NCBI RefSeq assembly: GCF_003263515.1
Contig: NZ_JYDE01000019.1
Coordinates: forward strand, 60,384 to 124,383
Length of the DNA: 64,000 nucleotides
Reading direction: 5' to 3'
From: Rahnella inusitata
GTDB taxonomy: Bacteria; Pseudomonadota; Gammaproteobacteria; Enterobacterales; Enterobacteriaceae
The position numbers and the translations under genes are program-made. Within the stretch, counting starts at the first letter, position 1. Every line of letters begins with the position of its first letter. Under the pieces are notes generated by a model that had not been told where the DNA came from, searched no databases, and worked only from the letters and a program-made list of their open reading frames with translations. Shown piece after piece: positions 54,388 through 64,000 of the stretch.

Positions 54388-54792
54388 GGTGTTCCCTCAT
54401 CGTCATATCAGTGTGATGTAAGTGTCACAATAAATCATTTGATGATTATATGTGATTTGTTTGTGCGGAAGTTATCACCGAAATATCGTCATGACAATGA
54501 CTTTGAACGAAGATTTACTGATCGGGATGACAACGGATTCTTAAAAGATAATGCGCATGAAGAACGTTTTTATAGAAGCCAGTTTCAGTTAATAAGCTGA
54601 AATATAAATAAAAAGAGGATTTATGGCTTTTGGGTGAACATTTCCGACATGACGATAACTTGCGAGACTGCTCACAAATAATCATTGTGAATCTTTACCT
54701 GATTCGATGTGAGCATTAGGGTGCATCTGTCCCTCACTTTTCAGCGCAACGTTAGCGCCAAAAAGATTAAACAAGGTCAGACGGAGAGTTTT
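54388..54792. promoter_or_regulatory. ulaG-ulaA divergent control region
   Basis: TGATTATATGTGA at 54443-54455 (plus strand) and TGATTATTTGTGA on the minus strand (54672-54684) agree at 12 of 13 bases, in opposite orientation, one near each promoter: 56 bp from the ulaG start and 108 bp from the ulaA start. They are good candidates for UlaR operators; E. coli UlaR is known to bind both promoters and form a loop. Other dyads: TGTGA-N8-TCACA at 54412-54429 and TTTCAG/CTGAAA at about 54583-54602. No perfect CRP site is seen. Confidence 0.6.
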
Positions 54793-56196
54793 ATGGAAAT
54801 GCTCTACACACTCTTTACCGTATTTTTTAATCAGGTAATGACCAACGCACCGCTGCTGCTGGGTATTGTGACCATGCTCGGTTACATCCTGCTCAGAAAG
54901 AGCGCGACGGTAGTTATCAAAGGCACCATCAAAACCATTATCGGCTTTATGTTATTGCAGGCCGGGTCCGGCATTCTGACCGGCACGTTTAAACCGGTGG
55001 TGGCCAAGCTGTCGGAGGTTTACGGCATCAACGGGGCGATTTCTGACACCTACGCCTCCATGATGGCGACGGTCGAACGCATGGGCGATGCCTACAGTTG
55101 GGTGGGTTACGCGGTGCTGATTGCCCTCGGACTGAACATTCTGATGGTGGTTTTCCGCCGCATTACCGGCATTCGCACCATCATGCTCACCGGCCATATC
55201 ATGTTCCAACAGGCCGGGCTGATTGCGGTCTTCTTCTTCATCATGGGCTACCCGATGTGGACCACCATCTGGTGCACGGCGATCCTGGTGTCGCTGTACT
55301 GGGGCATCACGTCCAACATGATGTACAAACCGACGCAGTCGGTGACCGAAAACAGCGGTTTTTCCATCGGCCACCAGCAGCAGTTTGCCTCCTGGATCGC
55401 CTATAAAATCGCACCGTATCTCGGCAAGAAAGAAGACAGCGTCGAAGACCTCAAACTGCCGGGCTGGCTGAATATTTTCCACGACAACATCGTCTCCACC
55501 GCCATTGTGATGACCGTGTTTTTCGGCATCATTCTCTGCTCGTTTGGCCTGGATACGCTGCAACATATGGCCGGTAAAACCCACTGGACAATCTACATCC
55601 TGCAAACCGGTCTGATGTTTGCCGTGGCGATTTTCATCATCATTCAGGGTGTGCGCATGTTTGTCGCCGAACTGACCGAAGCCTTTAACGGCATCTCTCA
55701 ACGCTTAATTCCCGGTGCCGTTCTGGCGATCGACTGCGCAGCGATATACAGCTTCGCGCCAAACGCCGTGGTCTGGGGCTTTATGTGGGGCACCATCGGC
55801 CAGCTGATTGCCGTGGCCATCCTGTTCGGTCTCGGTTCTTCCATCATGATCATCCCCGGCTTTATCCCGATGTTCTTCTCTAACGCCACCATCGGCGTGT
55901 TTGCCAACCACTTCGGCGGCTGGCGCGCTGCGCTGAAAATCTGTCTGGTGATGGGGATGATCGAAATCTTTGGCTGCGTCTGGGCTATCAAACTCACCGG
56001 CCTCAGCGCCTGGATGGGGATGGCCGACTGGTCGATTCTCGCACCGCCAATGATGCAGGGCTTCTTCAGCCTCGGCATGGCCTTTATGGGCGTCATCGCG
56101 GTGATTGCATTGATGTACATGTTCTTTGCGGGCCGCACGTTGCGCGCCGAAGAAGACGCTGAAAAACAAGCGCTGAATCAATCCACTTCTCACTAA
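54793..56196 (+). CDS. ulaA: Ascorbate-specific PTS EIIC, UlaA
   Basis: A 467-residue permease that imports L-ascorbate with phosphorylation. It follows E. coli UlaA (465 residues) throughout, e.g. [32 protein letters not shown] and [20 protein letters not shown] start at ATG 54793 (MEMLYTLF), with GGAG six bases upstream; the frame is open 28 codons further into the control region. First gene of ulaABCDEF. Confidence 0.96.
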   Translation: MEMLYTLFTVFFNQVMTNAPLLLGIVTMLGYILLRKSATVVIKGTIKTIIGFMLLQAGSGILTGTFKPVVAKLSEVYGINGAISDTYASMMATVERMGDAYSWVGYAVLIALGLNILMVVFRRITGIRTIMLTGHIMFQQAGLIAVFFFIMGYPMWTTIWCTAILVSLYWGITSNMMYKPTQSVTENSGFSIGHQQQFASWIAYKIAPYLGKKEDSVEDLKLPGWLNIFHDNIVSTAIVMTVFFGIILCSFGLDTLQHMAGKTHWTIYILQTGLMFAVAIFIIIQGVRMFVAELTEAFNGISQRLIPGAVLAIDCAAIYSFAPNAVVWGFMWGTIGQLIAVAILFGLGSSIMIIPGFIPMFFSNATIGVFANHFGGWRAALKICLVMGMIEIFGCVWAIKLTGLSAWMGMADWSILAPPMMQGFFSLGMAFMGVIAVIALMYMFFAGRTLRAEEDAEKQALNQSTSH

Positions 56197-56210
56197 TCAA
56201 CGAGGTTCCC

Positions 56211-56519
56211 ATGACAGTACGAATTCTGGCGGTATGCGGTTGCGGGCAAGGCAGTTCAATGATCATGAAGATGAAAATCGGCCAGTTCCTGACGCAGGAA
56301 GGTGTGGCTCACACCATGAACAGCTGCGCGGTGGGCGAGTACAAATCAGAGTTGAGCGGCGCGGACATTATTGTCGCCTCCACGCACGTCGCGGATGAAA
56401 TCACGGTCAGCGGCAACAAATACGTCGTTGGCGTGCGCAACATGCTTTCAGCTGCGGACTTCGGCCCGAAAGTGATGGAAGTGGTTAATGCACACTTCCC
56501 CACGTCGCTGAAAAAGTAG
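56211..56519 (+). CDS. ulaB: Ascorbate-specific PTS EIIB, UlaB
   Basis: A 102-residue phosphocarrier with the loop [12 protein letters not shown]9 is the expected phosphocysteine. It passes phosphate from UlaC to ascorbate at UlaA. It lies 14 bp after ulaA and 11 bp before ulaC. Confidence 0.95.
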   Translation: MTVRILAVCGCGQGSSMIMKMKIGQFLTQEGVAHTMNSCAVGEYKSELSGADIIVASTHVADEITVSGNKYVVGVRNMLSAADFGPKVMEVVNAHFPTSLKK

Positions 56520-56530
56520 GGGGGAGAAAG

Positions 56531-57001
56531 ATGAAACTGCGAGATTCGCTGGCTCAGAACGATTCGATCTGCCTGAACGCGCAAGCACAAACCTGGCAGG
56601 ACGCGGTAAAAATTGGCGTCGATATGCTGGTGAAGGCTGGCGTGGTGGAGCCGCGCTATTACCAGGCGATTCTGGATGGCGTCGAACGTTTCGGCCCGTA
56701 CTTTGTGATAGCGCCCGGTCTGGCGATGCCGCATGGCCGCCCGGAAGAGGGCGTGCTTAAGACAGGTTTCGCGCTGGTGACGCTGAAAACGCCGCTGGTG
56801 TTCAATCATGAAGATAACGATCCGGTGGATATTCTCATCACGCTGGCCGCCGTGGATGCCAACGCGCATCAGGAAGTTGGCATCATGCAGGTGGTGAACC
56901 TGTTCGAGGATGACGCCAATTTTGATCGCCTGCGTGCCTGTACTTCAGCGCAGCAGGTTCTTGATTTGATCGACCAAACCTCCGCCGCCGCGGCGCACTA
57001 A
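56531..57001 (+). CDS. ulaC: Ascorbate-specific PTS EIIA, UlaC
   Basis: A 156-residue IIA protein; H68 in [12 protein letters not shown] is the phosphohistidine, at the same position as in E. coli UlaC. It receives phosphate from HPr. GGGGGAGAAAG precedes the ATG. Confidence 0.95.
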   Translation: MKLRDSLAQNDSICLNAQAQTWQDAVKIGVDMLVKAGVVEPRYYQAILDGVERFGPYFVIAPGLAMPHGRPEEGVLKTGFALVTLKTPLVFNHEDNDPVDILITLAAVDANAHQEVGIMQVVNLFEDDANFDRLRACTSAQQVLDLIDQTSAAAAH

Positions 57002-57034
57002 TTCACATTTTTGCTCTCAGAGAAGGAATTCAAT

Positions 57035-57691
57035 ATGTCTCATTCATTACCGATGTTGCAGGTAGCACTCGATAACCAGTCGATGGACGACGCCTACAAA
57101 ACCACGCGTCTGATTGCTCACGAAGTGGACATCATCGAAGTCGGCACCATTTTGTGCGTCGCCGAAGGCGTGCGTGCGGTGCGTGATTTGAAAGCGCTGT
57201 ATCCGGAAAAAATCGTGCTGGCCGATGCCAAAATCGCGGATGCCGGAAAAATCCTCTCGCGGATGTGTTTTGAAGCTAATGCGGACTGGGTGACGGTGAT
57301 TTGCTGCGCCGACATCAACACCACCAAAGGCGCGCTGGAGGTGGCGAAAGAGTTTAACGGTGACGTTCAAATTGAACTGACCGGCTACTGGACATGGGAA
57401 CAGGCGCAGGAATGGCGCGAAGCGGGTATCGGGCAAGTGGTGTATCACCGCAGCCGTGATGCGCAGGCCGCAGGCGTGGCGTGGAGCGAGGCCGATATTA
57501 CCGCCATCAAACGTCTGTCCGACATGGGCTTCAAAGTCACCGTCACTGGCGGCCTGGCGCTGGAAGATTTGCCGCTGTTTAAAGGTATTCCGATCCACGT
57601 CTTTATCGCCGGTCGCAGTATCCGCGATGCCAAAGATCCGGTAGACGCGGCGCGTCAGTTCAAAAAATCCATCAGCCAGCTCTGGGGCTAA
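57035..57691 (+). CDS. ulaD: 3-keto-L-gulonate-6-phosphate decarboxylase UlaD
   Basis: A 218-residue TIM-barrel of the orotidine-monophosphate-decarboxylase superfamily that converts 3-keto-L-gulonate-6-phosphate to L-xylulose-5-phosphate and CO2 using Mg. [16 protein letters not shown] holds the conserved D-x-K-x-x-D metal and catalytic motif. I start at ATG 57035 ([13 protein letters not shown]), behind AGAAGGA; a start eight codons upstream lacks support. Confidence 0.95.
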   Translation: MSHSLPMLQVALDNQSMDDAYKTTRLIAHEVDIIEVGTILCVAEGVRAVRDLKALYPEKIVLADAKIADAGKILSRMCFEANADWVTVICCADINTTKGALEVAKEFNGDVQIELTGYWTWEQAQEWREAGIGQVVYHRSRDAQAAGVAWSEADITAIKRLSDMGFKVTVTGGLALEDLPLFKGIPIHVFIAGRSIRDAKDPVDAARQFKKSISQLWG

Positions 57692-57701
57692 GGAATCTCG
57701 C

Positions 57702-58562
57702 ATGATGCACAAAGCCGTTCCGCTCGGTATCTATGAAAAAGCCCTGCCTGCGGGCGAAGACTGGCTGAAGCGCCTGACGCTGGCGAAAGAGCTGGGTTTC
57801 GATTTCGTTGAAATGTCGGTAGATGAAACCGATCACCGGCTGGCACGGCTTGACTGGTCAAGTGAGCAGCGTCTGCGGGTGGTCGATGCGATTTCACGCA
57901 CCGGTATTCGTATTCCTTCAATGTGCCTGAGCGCGCACCGCCGTTTTCCGCTCGGCTCTGAAGACGATAAAACCCGCAATCAGGGGCTGGAAATCATGCG
58001 CAAAGCCATTGTGCTGGCGCAGGATTTAGGTATCCGCGTGATCCAGCTTGCCGGTTACGATGTCTATTACCAGCAGGCCAACGATCACACCCGCGAACGT
58101 TTTCGCGAGGGCTTGCAGGAATCGGTCGAAATGGCCAGCCGCGCGCAGGTGACGCTGGCGATGGAAATTATGGATTACCCGCTGATGAATTCGATCAGCA
58201 AGGCGCTCGGTTATACCCATTACCTGAACAATCCGTGGTTCCAGCTTTATCCGGATATCGGCAATTTGTCCGCGTGGGATAACGACGTACAGATGGAGCT
58301 GGCAAGCGGCGCGGGGCACATTGTTGCCGTGCATATAAAAGATACGCAGCCTGGCGTGTTCAAAAACGTACCGTTCGGCAGCGGCGTGGTGGAGTTTGAG
58401 CGCTGCTTCGAAACGCTGCAAAAAAGCGGCTATCGCGGACCCTATCTTATCGAAATGTGGAGCGAAACCGCCGCCGACCCGATGCAGGAAGTCCGCAACG
58501 CGCGCGCCTGGGTGGTGGATAAAATGCAGAAAGCCGGGCTGAACATGGAGGAAATAGCATGA
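57702..58562 (+). CDS. ulaE: L-xylulose-5-phosphate 3-epimerase UlaE
   Basis: A 286-residue TIM-barrel epimerase converting L-xylulose-5-phosphate to L-ribulose-5-phosphate. Close to E. coli UlaE (284 residues): [41 protein letters not shown] split across the barrel, and LIEMWSE with a metal-ligand glutamate. AAGGAATCTCGC precedes the ATG; its end overlaps ulaF by 4 bp (ATGA). Confidence 0.95.
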   Translation: MMHKAVPLGIYEKALPAGEDWLKRLTLAKELGFDFVEMSVDETDHRLARLDWSSEQRLRVVDAISRTGIRIPSMCLSAHRRFPLGSEDDKTRNQGLEIMRKAIVLAQDLGIRVIQLAGYDVYYQQANDHTRERFREGLQESVEMASRAQVTLAMEIMDYPLMNSISKALGYTHYLNNPWFQLYPDIGNLSAWDNDVQMELASGAGHIVAVHIKDTQPGVFKNVPFGSGVVEFERCFETLQKSGYRGPYLIEMWSETAADPMQEVRNARAWVVDKMQKAGLNMEEIA

Positions 58563-59248
58563 CGGAGTCACTGAAACAGCGCGTGTTTGAAGCCAATATG
58601 GCGCTGCCGGCGTACGGTCTGGTGACGTTCACCTGGGGCAACGTCAGCGGCATCGACCGTCAGCGCGGGCTGGTGGTGATCAAACCGAGCGGCGTTGAAT
58701 ACGAAAAAATGCAGGCCAGCGACATGGTGGTGGTGAACTTGCAAGGAGACGTCGTTGAAGGGCATTACAAACCCTCTTCCGACACCGCGACGCATCTGAC
58801 ACTGTACGCCCGCTTCCCTGAACTCGGCGGCATCGTTCATACGCATTCCACCCACGCGACGTCATGGGCGCAGGCGGGCGTCGCGATTCCGGCGCTAGGC
58901 ACCACGCACGCGGATTATTTTGCCGGTGCGATCCCCTGTACGCGCCCCTTAACGCGCGAAGAAGTCGCCGGGCAGTACGAGCTGGAAACCGGCAAAGTGA
59001 TTGCTGAAACGCTTGCAGGCATTCAGCCGTTGCACATGCCGGGCATTCTGGTGGCACAGCACGGGCCTTTCTGTTGGGGAATCACGCCGGAGCAGGCGGT
59101 GCACAACGCGGTGGTGCTGGAAGAAGTCGCAAAAATGGCGTGGATCACCGGCACCCTGCAACGCGCGCAACCGCCGATGGACGATTATCTGTTGCATAAA
59201 CATTTCAGCAGAAAACATGGGCCGGATGCGTATTACGGGCAGAAATAG
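58559..59248 (+). CDS. ulaF: L-ribulose-5-phosphate 4-epimerase UlaF
   Basis: A 229-residue class II aldolase-fold zinc enzyme (AraD-like) converting L-ribulose-5-phosphate to D-xylulose-5-phosphate, which enters the pentose phosphate pathway. Motifs: [25 protein letters not shown], the zinc site [13 protein letters not shown] and HGPFCWG. Last gene of the ula operon. Confidence 0.94.
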   Translation: MTESLKQRVFEANMALPAYGLVTFTWGNVSGIDRQRGLVVIKPSGVEYEKMQASDMVVVNLQGDVVEGHYKPSSDTATHLTLYARFPELGGIVHTHSTHATSWAQAGVAIPALGTTHADYFAGAIPCTRPLTREEVAGQYELETGKVIAETLAGIQPLHMPGILVAQHGPFCWGITPEQAVHNAVVLEEVAKMAWITGTLQRAQPPMDDYLLHKHFSRKHGPDAYYGQK

Positions 59249-59270
59249 CCGACGCTGAGAGACCAGAAAA

Positions 59271-59355
59271 ACCCCTCCCAGCCTCTCCTTTCGCAGAGGG
59301 ACAAGCAAAACTCGATCAGCTCCCTCTCCTGCGAAGAGAAGAGTTGGGGAGGGGT
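59271..59355. repeat. Long imperfect palindrome, candidate interspersed repeat
   Basis: The left arm (59271-59301, starting ACCCCTCCCAGCCTCTCC) is the near reverse complement of the right arm (59321-59355, ending GTTGGGGAGGGGT); arms of 31-35 bases enclose 19 bases. It lies between ulaF and malP. Such hairpins resemble REP/MITE-like intergenic elements of Enterobacterales. I see no second copy in this window. It may also act as terminator or mRNA stabiliser of the ula transcript. Confidence 0.6.
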
Positions 59356-59458
59356 ATTGGTGCCATCTTGCGCTAAACCAAATTATCCCTTCGACATGAT
59401 TTCATGCATTTTTCCTCTGACCTCTGGTGAGCATTTTTTCGACATAGGGTTTATACAT

Positions 59459-59479
59459 AAGTGTATTGGGATCACACTT
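59459..59479. promoter_or_regulatory. Dyad upstream of malP
   Basis: AAGTGT (59459-59464) and ACACTT (59474-59479) form a perfect 6-bp inverted repeat with a 9-bp spacer, about 70-87 bp before malP. It is not a good CRP site. MalT is the expected activator of malPQ, but I could not identify clear MalT boxes. Confidence 0.3.
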
Positions 59480-59545
59480 TTTACCGCAATCAGGCTTTTT
59501 CTCACGGAAATATTCCGTCCCCTCTGACAGAAAAGAGACTGCCCT

Positions 59546-61960
59546 ATGTCGAAGATCACGCTCAAGCAGGATGTTTTTTTGGCGGCGTTAACCCGCCAGT
59601 GGCAAGCGTTCGGACTCACCAGTGCGAAGGATATGACCCGGCATCAGTGGTGGCATGCGGTCAGCGCCGCCGTCGCCGAACAGCTGCCGCCGCAAAGCGA
59701 TACCGTCACCAGCAAAAGCAAAAAAGTCACCCGCCACGTTAACTACATTTCGATGGAGTTTCTGGTCGGAAGGCTGACCGGCAACAACCTGATCAACCTC
59801 GGCTGGTATGAGAAAATTGCCAGCGCGCTGGAACAGTTCGATATCAATCTGACCGACCTGCTGGAAGAAGAAATCGATCCGGCACTCGGTAACGGCGGGC
59901 TGGGTCGCCTGGCCGCCTGTTATCTCGATGCGATGGCGTCAGTCGGGCAACCGGGCATCGGCTATGGCCTGAATTATCAGTACGGCCTGTTCCGCCAGCG
60001 GTTTGTCGATGGTAAGCAAAAAGAGTCGCCTGATGACTGGCACCGCAACGACTACCCGTGGTTCCGCCATAACAGCTCGCTGGCGGTGAACGTCGGTATC
60101 GGCGGGAAAATCGTCAAAAATGAGCAGGGTGTTGCGCGCTGGGAACCGGAGTTTACCCTGCGCGGTGAAGCCTGGGATCTGCCGGTGATGGGCTATCGCA
60201 ACGGCGTTACCCAGCCGCTGCGCCTTTGGGAGGCCACTCATCCGCATCCATTTGATCTCGATTTGTTTAACGACGGCGAGTTTCTGAAAGCGGAACAACA
60301 GGGCATCGACGCCGCCAAACTCACCAAAGTGCTCTATCCCAATGATAATCATCAGGCCGGTAAACGCCTTCGCCTGATGCAGCAATATTTCCAGTGCGCC
60401 TGTTCGGTGGCAGATATCTTGCGGCGTCATCATTTTCTTGGCCGTAAAATCAGCGAGCTACCGGATTACGAAGTTATCCAGCTCAACGATACCCACCCGA
60501 CCATCGCCATTCCTGAAATGTTGCGTGTGCTTATCGACGAACATCAGATGAGCTGGAACGACGCGTGGCACATCACCAGCCGCACGTTTGCTTATACCAA
60601 CCACACTTTAATGCCGGAAGCGCTGGAAACCTGGGACGAAAGTCTGGTGCGCAGCCTCCTGCCGCGTCATTTCCAGATCATTAAGCAAATCAACACCAAC
60701 TTTAAGAAACTGGTCAGCAAAGAGTGGCCGGGTGATGAAGCGGTCTGGGCGAAACTGGCGGTACATCACGACAAACAGGTGCGCATGGCGAATCTGTGCG
60801 TGGTCGCCGGTTTTGCGGTGAACGGCGTCGCGGCGCTGCATTCGGATCTGGTGGTCAAAGATCTCTTCCCGGAATATCACCGTCTGTGGCCGGAAAAATT
60901 CCACAACGTCACCAACGGCATCACACCGCGTCGCTGGCTGAAACAGTGCAACCCTGCGCTGTCAGCACTGATTGATGACCGTCTGAAAACCGACAGCTGG
61001 GTGACTAATCTTGATCTGCTCAAAGAACTGGAAAGCGGCGTCAAAGACAAAAAGTTCTGCAAGCAGTACCGTAAAATCAAGCATGACAACAAAGTGCGGC
61101 TGGCGGAGTACGTCTGGCATCGCCTGGGTATCCGGCTCAATCCGGATGCGATTTTCGATGTGCAGATCAAACGCCTGCACGAGTACAAACGTCAGCATCT
61201 CAACCTGCTGCATATCCTCTCGCTGTACCGCCAGATCCGCGATAACCCGAAACTCGATATCGTGCCGCGTGTTTTCTTGTTCGGTGCCAAAGCCGCGCCC
61301 GGTTATTACCTCGCTAAAAATATTATCTATGCGATCAATCAGGTCGCCGAGAAGATCAATAATGATCCGATCGTCGCGGATCGCATCAAAGTGGTGTTTA
61401 TCCCGGATTATTGCGTGTCGGTGGCCGAACTGATGATCCCGGCGGCGGACGTGTCTGAGCAGATTTCAACGGCGGGCAAAGAAGCCTCCGGTACCGGCAA
61501 CATGAAGCTGGCGCTCAACGGTGCGCTGACCGTCGGCACGCTCGATGGCGCGAACGTCGAGATCGCCGAGCAGGTCGGTGAGGACAATATCTTTATCTTT
61601 GGCCTGACAGTGGATGAAGTGAAAGCGCAGCTGAAAAAAGGCTACAAGCCAAAAGCGGTGGTGAAAAAAGACAAACACCTGAAAGCGATCCTCGACGAAC
61701 TGGCCAGCGGTTTTTACGCGAACGGCGACAAAAAAGCCTTCGATCTGATGCTCAACAGCCTGCTCGACGGCGGTGATCCGTATCTGGTGCTGGCCGATTT
61801 CGCCCAGTACTGCGAAGCGCAAAAACAGGTGGATGTGCTGTACCGCAACGCCGATGAATGGACGCGCCGCGCGCTGCTCAATACCGCGCGCGTCGGGATG
61901 TTCAGCGCCGACCGTTCCATTCGCGATTACCAGCAGCGCATCTGGCAGGCCAAACGTTAG
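59546..61960 (+). CDS. malP: Maltodextrin phosphorylase
   Basis: An 804-residue PLP-dependent phosphorylase that removes glucose-1-phosphate from maltodextrin ends in the cytoplasm. It follows E. coli MalP (797 residues): [37 protein letters not shown] and the PLP site [14 protein letters not shown] with K654. It is joined to malQ by an 8-bp gap, so the two act as an operon; the N-terminal MalP-type sequence ([19 protein letters not shown]) argues against GlgP. Confidence 0.95.
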   Translation: MSKITLKQDVFLAALTRQWQAFGLTSAKDMTRHQWWHAVSAAVAEQLPPQSDTVTSKSKKVTRHVNYISMEFLVGRLTGNNLINLGWYEKIASALEQFDINLTDLLEEEIDPALGNGGLGRLAACYLDAMASVGQPGIGYGLNYQYGLFRQRFVDGKQKESPDDWHRNDYPWFRHNSSLAVNVGIGGKIVKNEQGVARWEPEFTLRGEAWDLPVMGYRNGVTQPLRLWEATHPHPFDLDLFNDGEFLKAEQQGIDAAKLTKVLYPNDNHQAGKRLRLMQQYFQCACSVADILRRHHFLGRKISELPDYEVIQLNDTHPTIAIPEMLRVLIDEHQMSWNDAWHITSRTFAYTNHTLMPEALETWDESLVRSLLPRHFQIIKQINTNFKKLVSKEWPGDEAVWAKLAVHHDKQVRMANLCVVAGFAVNGVAALHSDLVVKDLFPEYHRLWPEKFHNVTNGITPRRWLKQCNPALSALIDDRLKTDSWVTNLDLLKELESGVKDKKFCKQYRKIKHDNKVRLAEYVWHRLGIRLNPDAIFDVQIKRLHEYKRQHLNLLHILSLYRQIRDNPKLDIVPRVFLFGAKAAPGYYLAKNIIYAINQVAEKINNDPIVADRIKVVFIPDYCVSVAELMIPAADVSEQISTAGKEASGTGNMKLALNGALTVGTLDGANVEIAEQVGEDNIFIFGLTVDEVKAQLKKGYKPKAVVKKDKHLKAILDELASGFYANGDKKAFDLMLNSLLDGGDPYLVLADFAQYCEAQKQVDVLYRNADEWTRRALLNTARVGMFSADRSIRDYQQRIWQAKR

Positions 61961-61968
61961 GAGCAGGC

Positions 61969-64000
61969 ATGGAGGACAAGCAACTTATTGAAGCTGCCCG
62001 CCGGGCGGGGATTTTAGACAGCTTTATTAACATGGCCGATGAGGTCGAAACGGTCTCCGATGACACCCGTATCGCGCTGCTGGCGGCGATGGGACGTGAC
62101 CCGCAGGACGTCGAAGACGTTACACCGGTTCCGCCAGTGAAAGTGTTTACCGCAGGCAAAAAAGTGCTGATAACGCCCGCAGGCAGCGGCGAATTTACGT
62201 GGCAACTGACGCTGGAAAACGGTGACCAGACGCAGGGAGAAACTCACAGCGGCAACCTGATCAATCTCACCGTCAGTCTGCCCACCGGCTATCACCAGCT
62301 GACCTTATCGCAAAATGGTCAGGCCTGGGCGTGCCGGATTATTGTGGTGCCCCCGCGCTGTTTCGAGCCTCAGGCTTTGCGGGAAGGACAAAAATTGTGG
62401 GGTGCGACCCTACAGCTGTATACGCTTCGTTCGGAAAATAACTGGGGCGTGGGTGATTTTGGCGATCTTAAAAGAATGGTCGAAGAAGTCGGAAAACGCG
62501 GCGGTGCATTTGTCGGGCTGAATCCGATTCATGCGCTTTATCCGGCGAATCCGCTAAGCGCCAGCCCGTACAGCCCGTCGTCCCGCCGCTGGCTGAATCT
62601 GACGTATATCGACGTGAATGCCGTGGAAGAGTTTGCCGCGAGCTCACTGGCGCAAAGCTGGTGGCATTCTGTCGAAACGCACGATGCGCTGTTACAGGCG
62701 CGCAGTACGGATTACGTCGATTATCCGCTGGTGATGAAGCTCAAATCCGCCGCGCTGAAACTGGCGTGGCCGCTGTTTGGCGAGCTGCCAGAAGCCAGCT
62801 TGCGTAAGCGTGATTTCCGACGTTTTGTGCAAAACGGCGGCGACAGTTTACGCCAGCAGGCGCTGTTCGACGCGCTGCATACCCACCTGCGGGATCTGGA
62901 TTTGGGCCAGTGGGGCTGGCCGGTCTGGCCCGATGCGTATCGTGATGCGAAAGGCGCAGACGTGGCTGAATTCAGCGAGCGTTACGCCAGTGAAATTGAG
63001 TTCTTCATGTGGCAGCAGTGGCTGGCACACATGCAGTTTTCCGCGTGTTATCAGCGCAGCGTTGAACTGGAGATGCCCATCGGGTTGTATCGGGATTTAG
63101 CGGTCGGTGTCGCCGAAGGCGGAGCAGAAACCTGGTCGGATCCGGCTTTATATTGCCTGAACGCCACCATCGGCGCACCGCCGGACATCCTCGGGCCGCA
63201 GGGGCAAAACTGGGGGCTGCCGCCCATCGATCCGCATGAAATGAAAGCCCGTGCCTATCAGCCATTTATTGACTTACTGCGCGCTAATATGGCGGAGTGC
63301 GGCGCGCTGCGTATCGATCACGTGATGGGATTGCTGCGGCTATGGTGGATACCGGCCGATCAGGAAGCGGGGAACGGTGCGTATGTGCGTTATCCGCTGG
63401 AAGATTTGCTCGGCGTGCTGGCGCTGGAAAGTCAGCGGCATCAGTGCATGGTGATTGGCGAAGATCTTGGCACTGTGCCCAAAGAGATTGTTGCCAGCCT
63501 GCGCGACAGCGGCGTCTATTCCTATAAAGTGCTGTATTTCGAGCACGATAAAACCTTCACTTATCGCCCGCCGCAGGATTACGTGGCGCAGGCAATGGCC
63601 ACGGTCACTACGCATGATTTACCCACGCTGCGTGGGTACTGGGAGGGCGGTGATTTAACGCTCGGTGAGTCGCTGGGCGTGTACCCGGATCCGCAGGTGC
63701 TGGAGAAACTGCGCGGCGAGCGGGAGCGCAGTAAACAGGGGCTGCTAAACGCGCTGCATCTGCAACACTGCGTGCCGAAAGGGACATCGCGCCATACCGG
63801 AAACATGCCGATGACGCCGGAGCTTAACCGGGGTTTACAGTGTTATCTGGCAGACAGCGCCAGCGCACTGCTCGGCCTGCAACCGGAAGACTGGCTGGAT
63901 ATGGATTTGCCGGTCAATGTGCCCGGCACCAATACCGAATATCCCAACTGGCGGCGAAAACTGACGCGAACGCTGGAGGACATGTTTGGCGATAAGCATA
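61969..64000 (+). CDS. malQ: 4-alpha-glucanotransferase MalQ (3' end cut by window)
   Basis: 677 codons are present and the frame is still open at the edge; E. coli MalQ has 694 residues, so only about 20-30 are missing. Amylomaltase transfers glucan chains between maltodextrins, producing substrates for MalP and free glucose. Visible family motifs: SPYSPSSRRWLN, FVGLNPIHALYP, LRIDHVMGL with the nucleophile aspartate, VIGEDLGTVP with the acid/base glutamate, and TTHDLPTLRGYW. GGAG six bases before the ATG supports the start. Confidence 0.95.
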   Translation, partial: MEDKQLIEAARRAGILDSFINMADEVETVSDDTRIALLAAMGRDPQDVEDVTPVPPVKVFTAGKKVLITPAGSGEFTWQLTLENGDQTQGETHSGNLINLTVSLPTGYHQLTLSQNGQAWACRIIVVPPRCFEPQALREGQKLWGATLQLYTLRSENNWGVGDFGDLKRMVEEVGKRGGAFVGLNPIHALYPANPLSASPYSPSSRRWLNLTYIDVNAVEEFAASSLAQSWWHSVETHDALLQARSTDYVDYPLVMKLKSAALKLAWPLFGELPEASLRKRDFRRFVQNGGDSLRQQALFDALHTHLRDLDLGQWGWPVWPDAYRDAKGADVAEFSERYASEIEFFMWQQWLAHMQFSACYQRSVELEMPIGLYRDLAVGVAEGGAETWSDPALYCLNATIGAPPDILGPQGQNWGLPPIDPHEMKARAYQPFIDLLRANMAECGALRIDHVMGLLRLWWIPADQEAGNGAYVRYPLEDLLGVLALESQRHQCMVIGEDLGTVPKEIVASLRDSGVYSYKVLYFEHDKTFTYRPPQDYVAQAMATVTTHDLPTLRGYWEGGDLTLGESLGVYPDPQVLEKLRGERERSKQGLLNALHLQHCVPKGTSRHTGNMPMTPELNRGLQCYLADSASALLGLQPEDWLDMDLPVNVPGTNTEYPNWRRKLTRTLEDMFGDKH

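Noticed and set aside
54412..54429. TGTGA/TCACA dyad as a CRP site in the ula control region
   Set aside because: The spacer is 8 bp instead of 6, so it does not fit CRP; noted only as a dyad.
54952..55701. 249-codon open frame opposite ulaA
   Set aside because: Shadow of a GC-rich membrane gene; no ribosome-binding site or motifs.
59346..59545. GGGGAGGGG and CCTCTGACC as MalT boxes for malPQ
   Set aside because: They lack the GGA(T/G)GA core; the first also lies in the long palindrome.
1..64000. tRNA, rRNA, CRISPR arrays, phage genes, transposases and integrases
   Set aside because: I looked for them on both strands by reading and found none; the accessory loci carry no mobility genes.

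Overview
The window is about 64 kb of dense, roughly 55% GC chromosome from a member of the Enterobacterales. Long stretches keep the gene order of the E. coli 76-78 minute region, and many proteins can be aligned from memory with E. coli relatives (Gor, RlmJ, PrlC, RsmJ, UspA, UspB, PitA, YhiN, YhhS, YhhY, YhhW, GntR, GlpD/E/G/R, MalP, MalQ). A fused OlsF-type ornithine-lipid synthase and the shuffled gene order point to the Yersiniaceae/Rahnella/Serratia side of the order rather than to Escherichia. The genus is an inference. I see no tRNA, rRNA, prophage, insertion sequence or CRISPR array.

Layout. 1-6.6 kb: a TetR/DHA2 drug-efflux pair, an exporter-type ABC half-transporter, a COG3146-type acyltransferase, a CynT-type carbonic anhydrase, msrA and a small TPR-like protein. 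6.7-11.7 kb: an accessory catabolic module made of an ascorbate-family PTS (IIC, IIB, IIA), a P-loop kinase, a LacD/YihT-type aldolase and a divergent SorC regulator; I cannot name its substrate, and it is the best candidate for an undescribed system. 11.8-15.1 kb: cho with a LexA box, a GlxA-type regulator divergent from an exported isochorismatase-like hydrolase, and a thioesterase. 15.2-29.6 kb: the conserved gor-rlmJ-prlC-rsmJ-uspA-uspB-pitA-yhiN backbone, interrupted between rlmJ and prlC by a beta-glucoside locus (GntR/UTRA regulator, YhhX-like dehydrogenase, PTS IIC, GH4 glucosidase) whose GH4 gene carries an in-frame TAA. 29.9-38.5 kb: a POT transporter, a beta-lactamase-fold lipoprotein, a 1143-residue ESPR autotransporter and olsF.

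38.7-47 kb: yhhS and yhhY, then the Fur-controlled small RNA ryhB, yhhW, a second beta-glucoside operon (PTS IIB, IIC, GH1 phospho-glucosidase, LacI regulator) behind a CRP-like site and a 16-bp palindrome, and gntR. 47-52.4 kb: the glycerol-3-phosphate genes in an unusual arrangement, all on one strand (glpE, a PLP lyase, glpG, glpR, glpD). 52.4-59.2 kb: the complete L-ascorbate regulon (ulaR, ulaG, divergent ulaABCDEF) with two inverted copies of one 13-bp motif between ulaG and ulaA. 59.5-64 kb: malP and malQ, malQ running off the end.

The main theme is sugar and polyol use: four PTS gene sets, two phospho-beta-glucosidases, glycerol phosphate, maltodextrin and ascorbate, each with a local regulator, inserted among housekeeping genes. 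Both cellobiose-type PTS loci lack a local IIA, so they must borrow that component from elsewhere.
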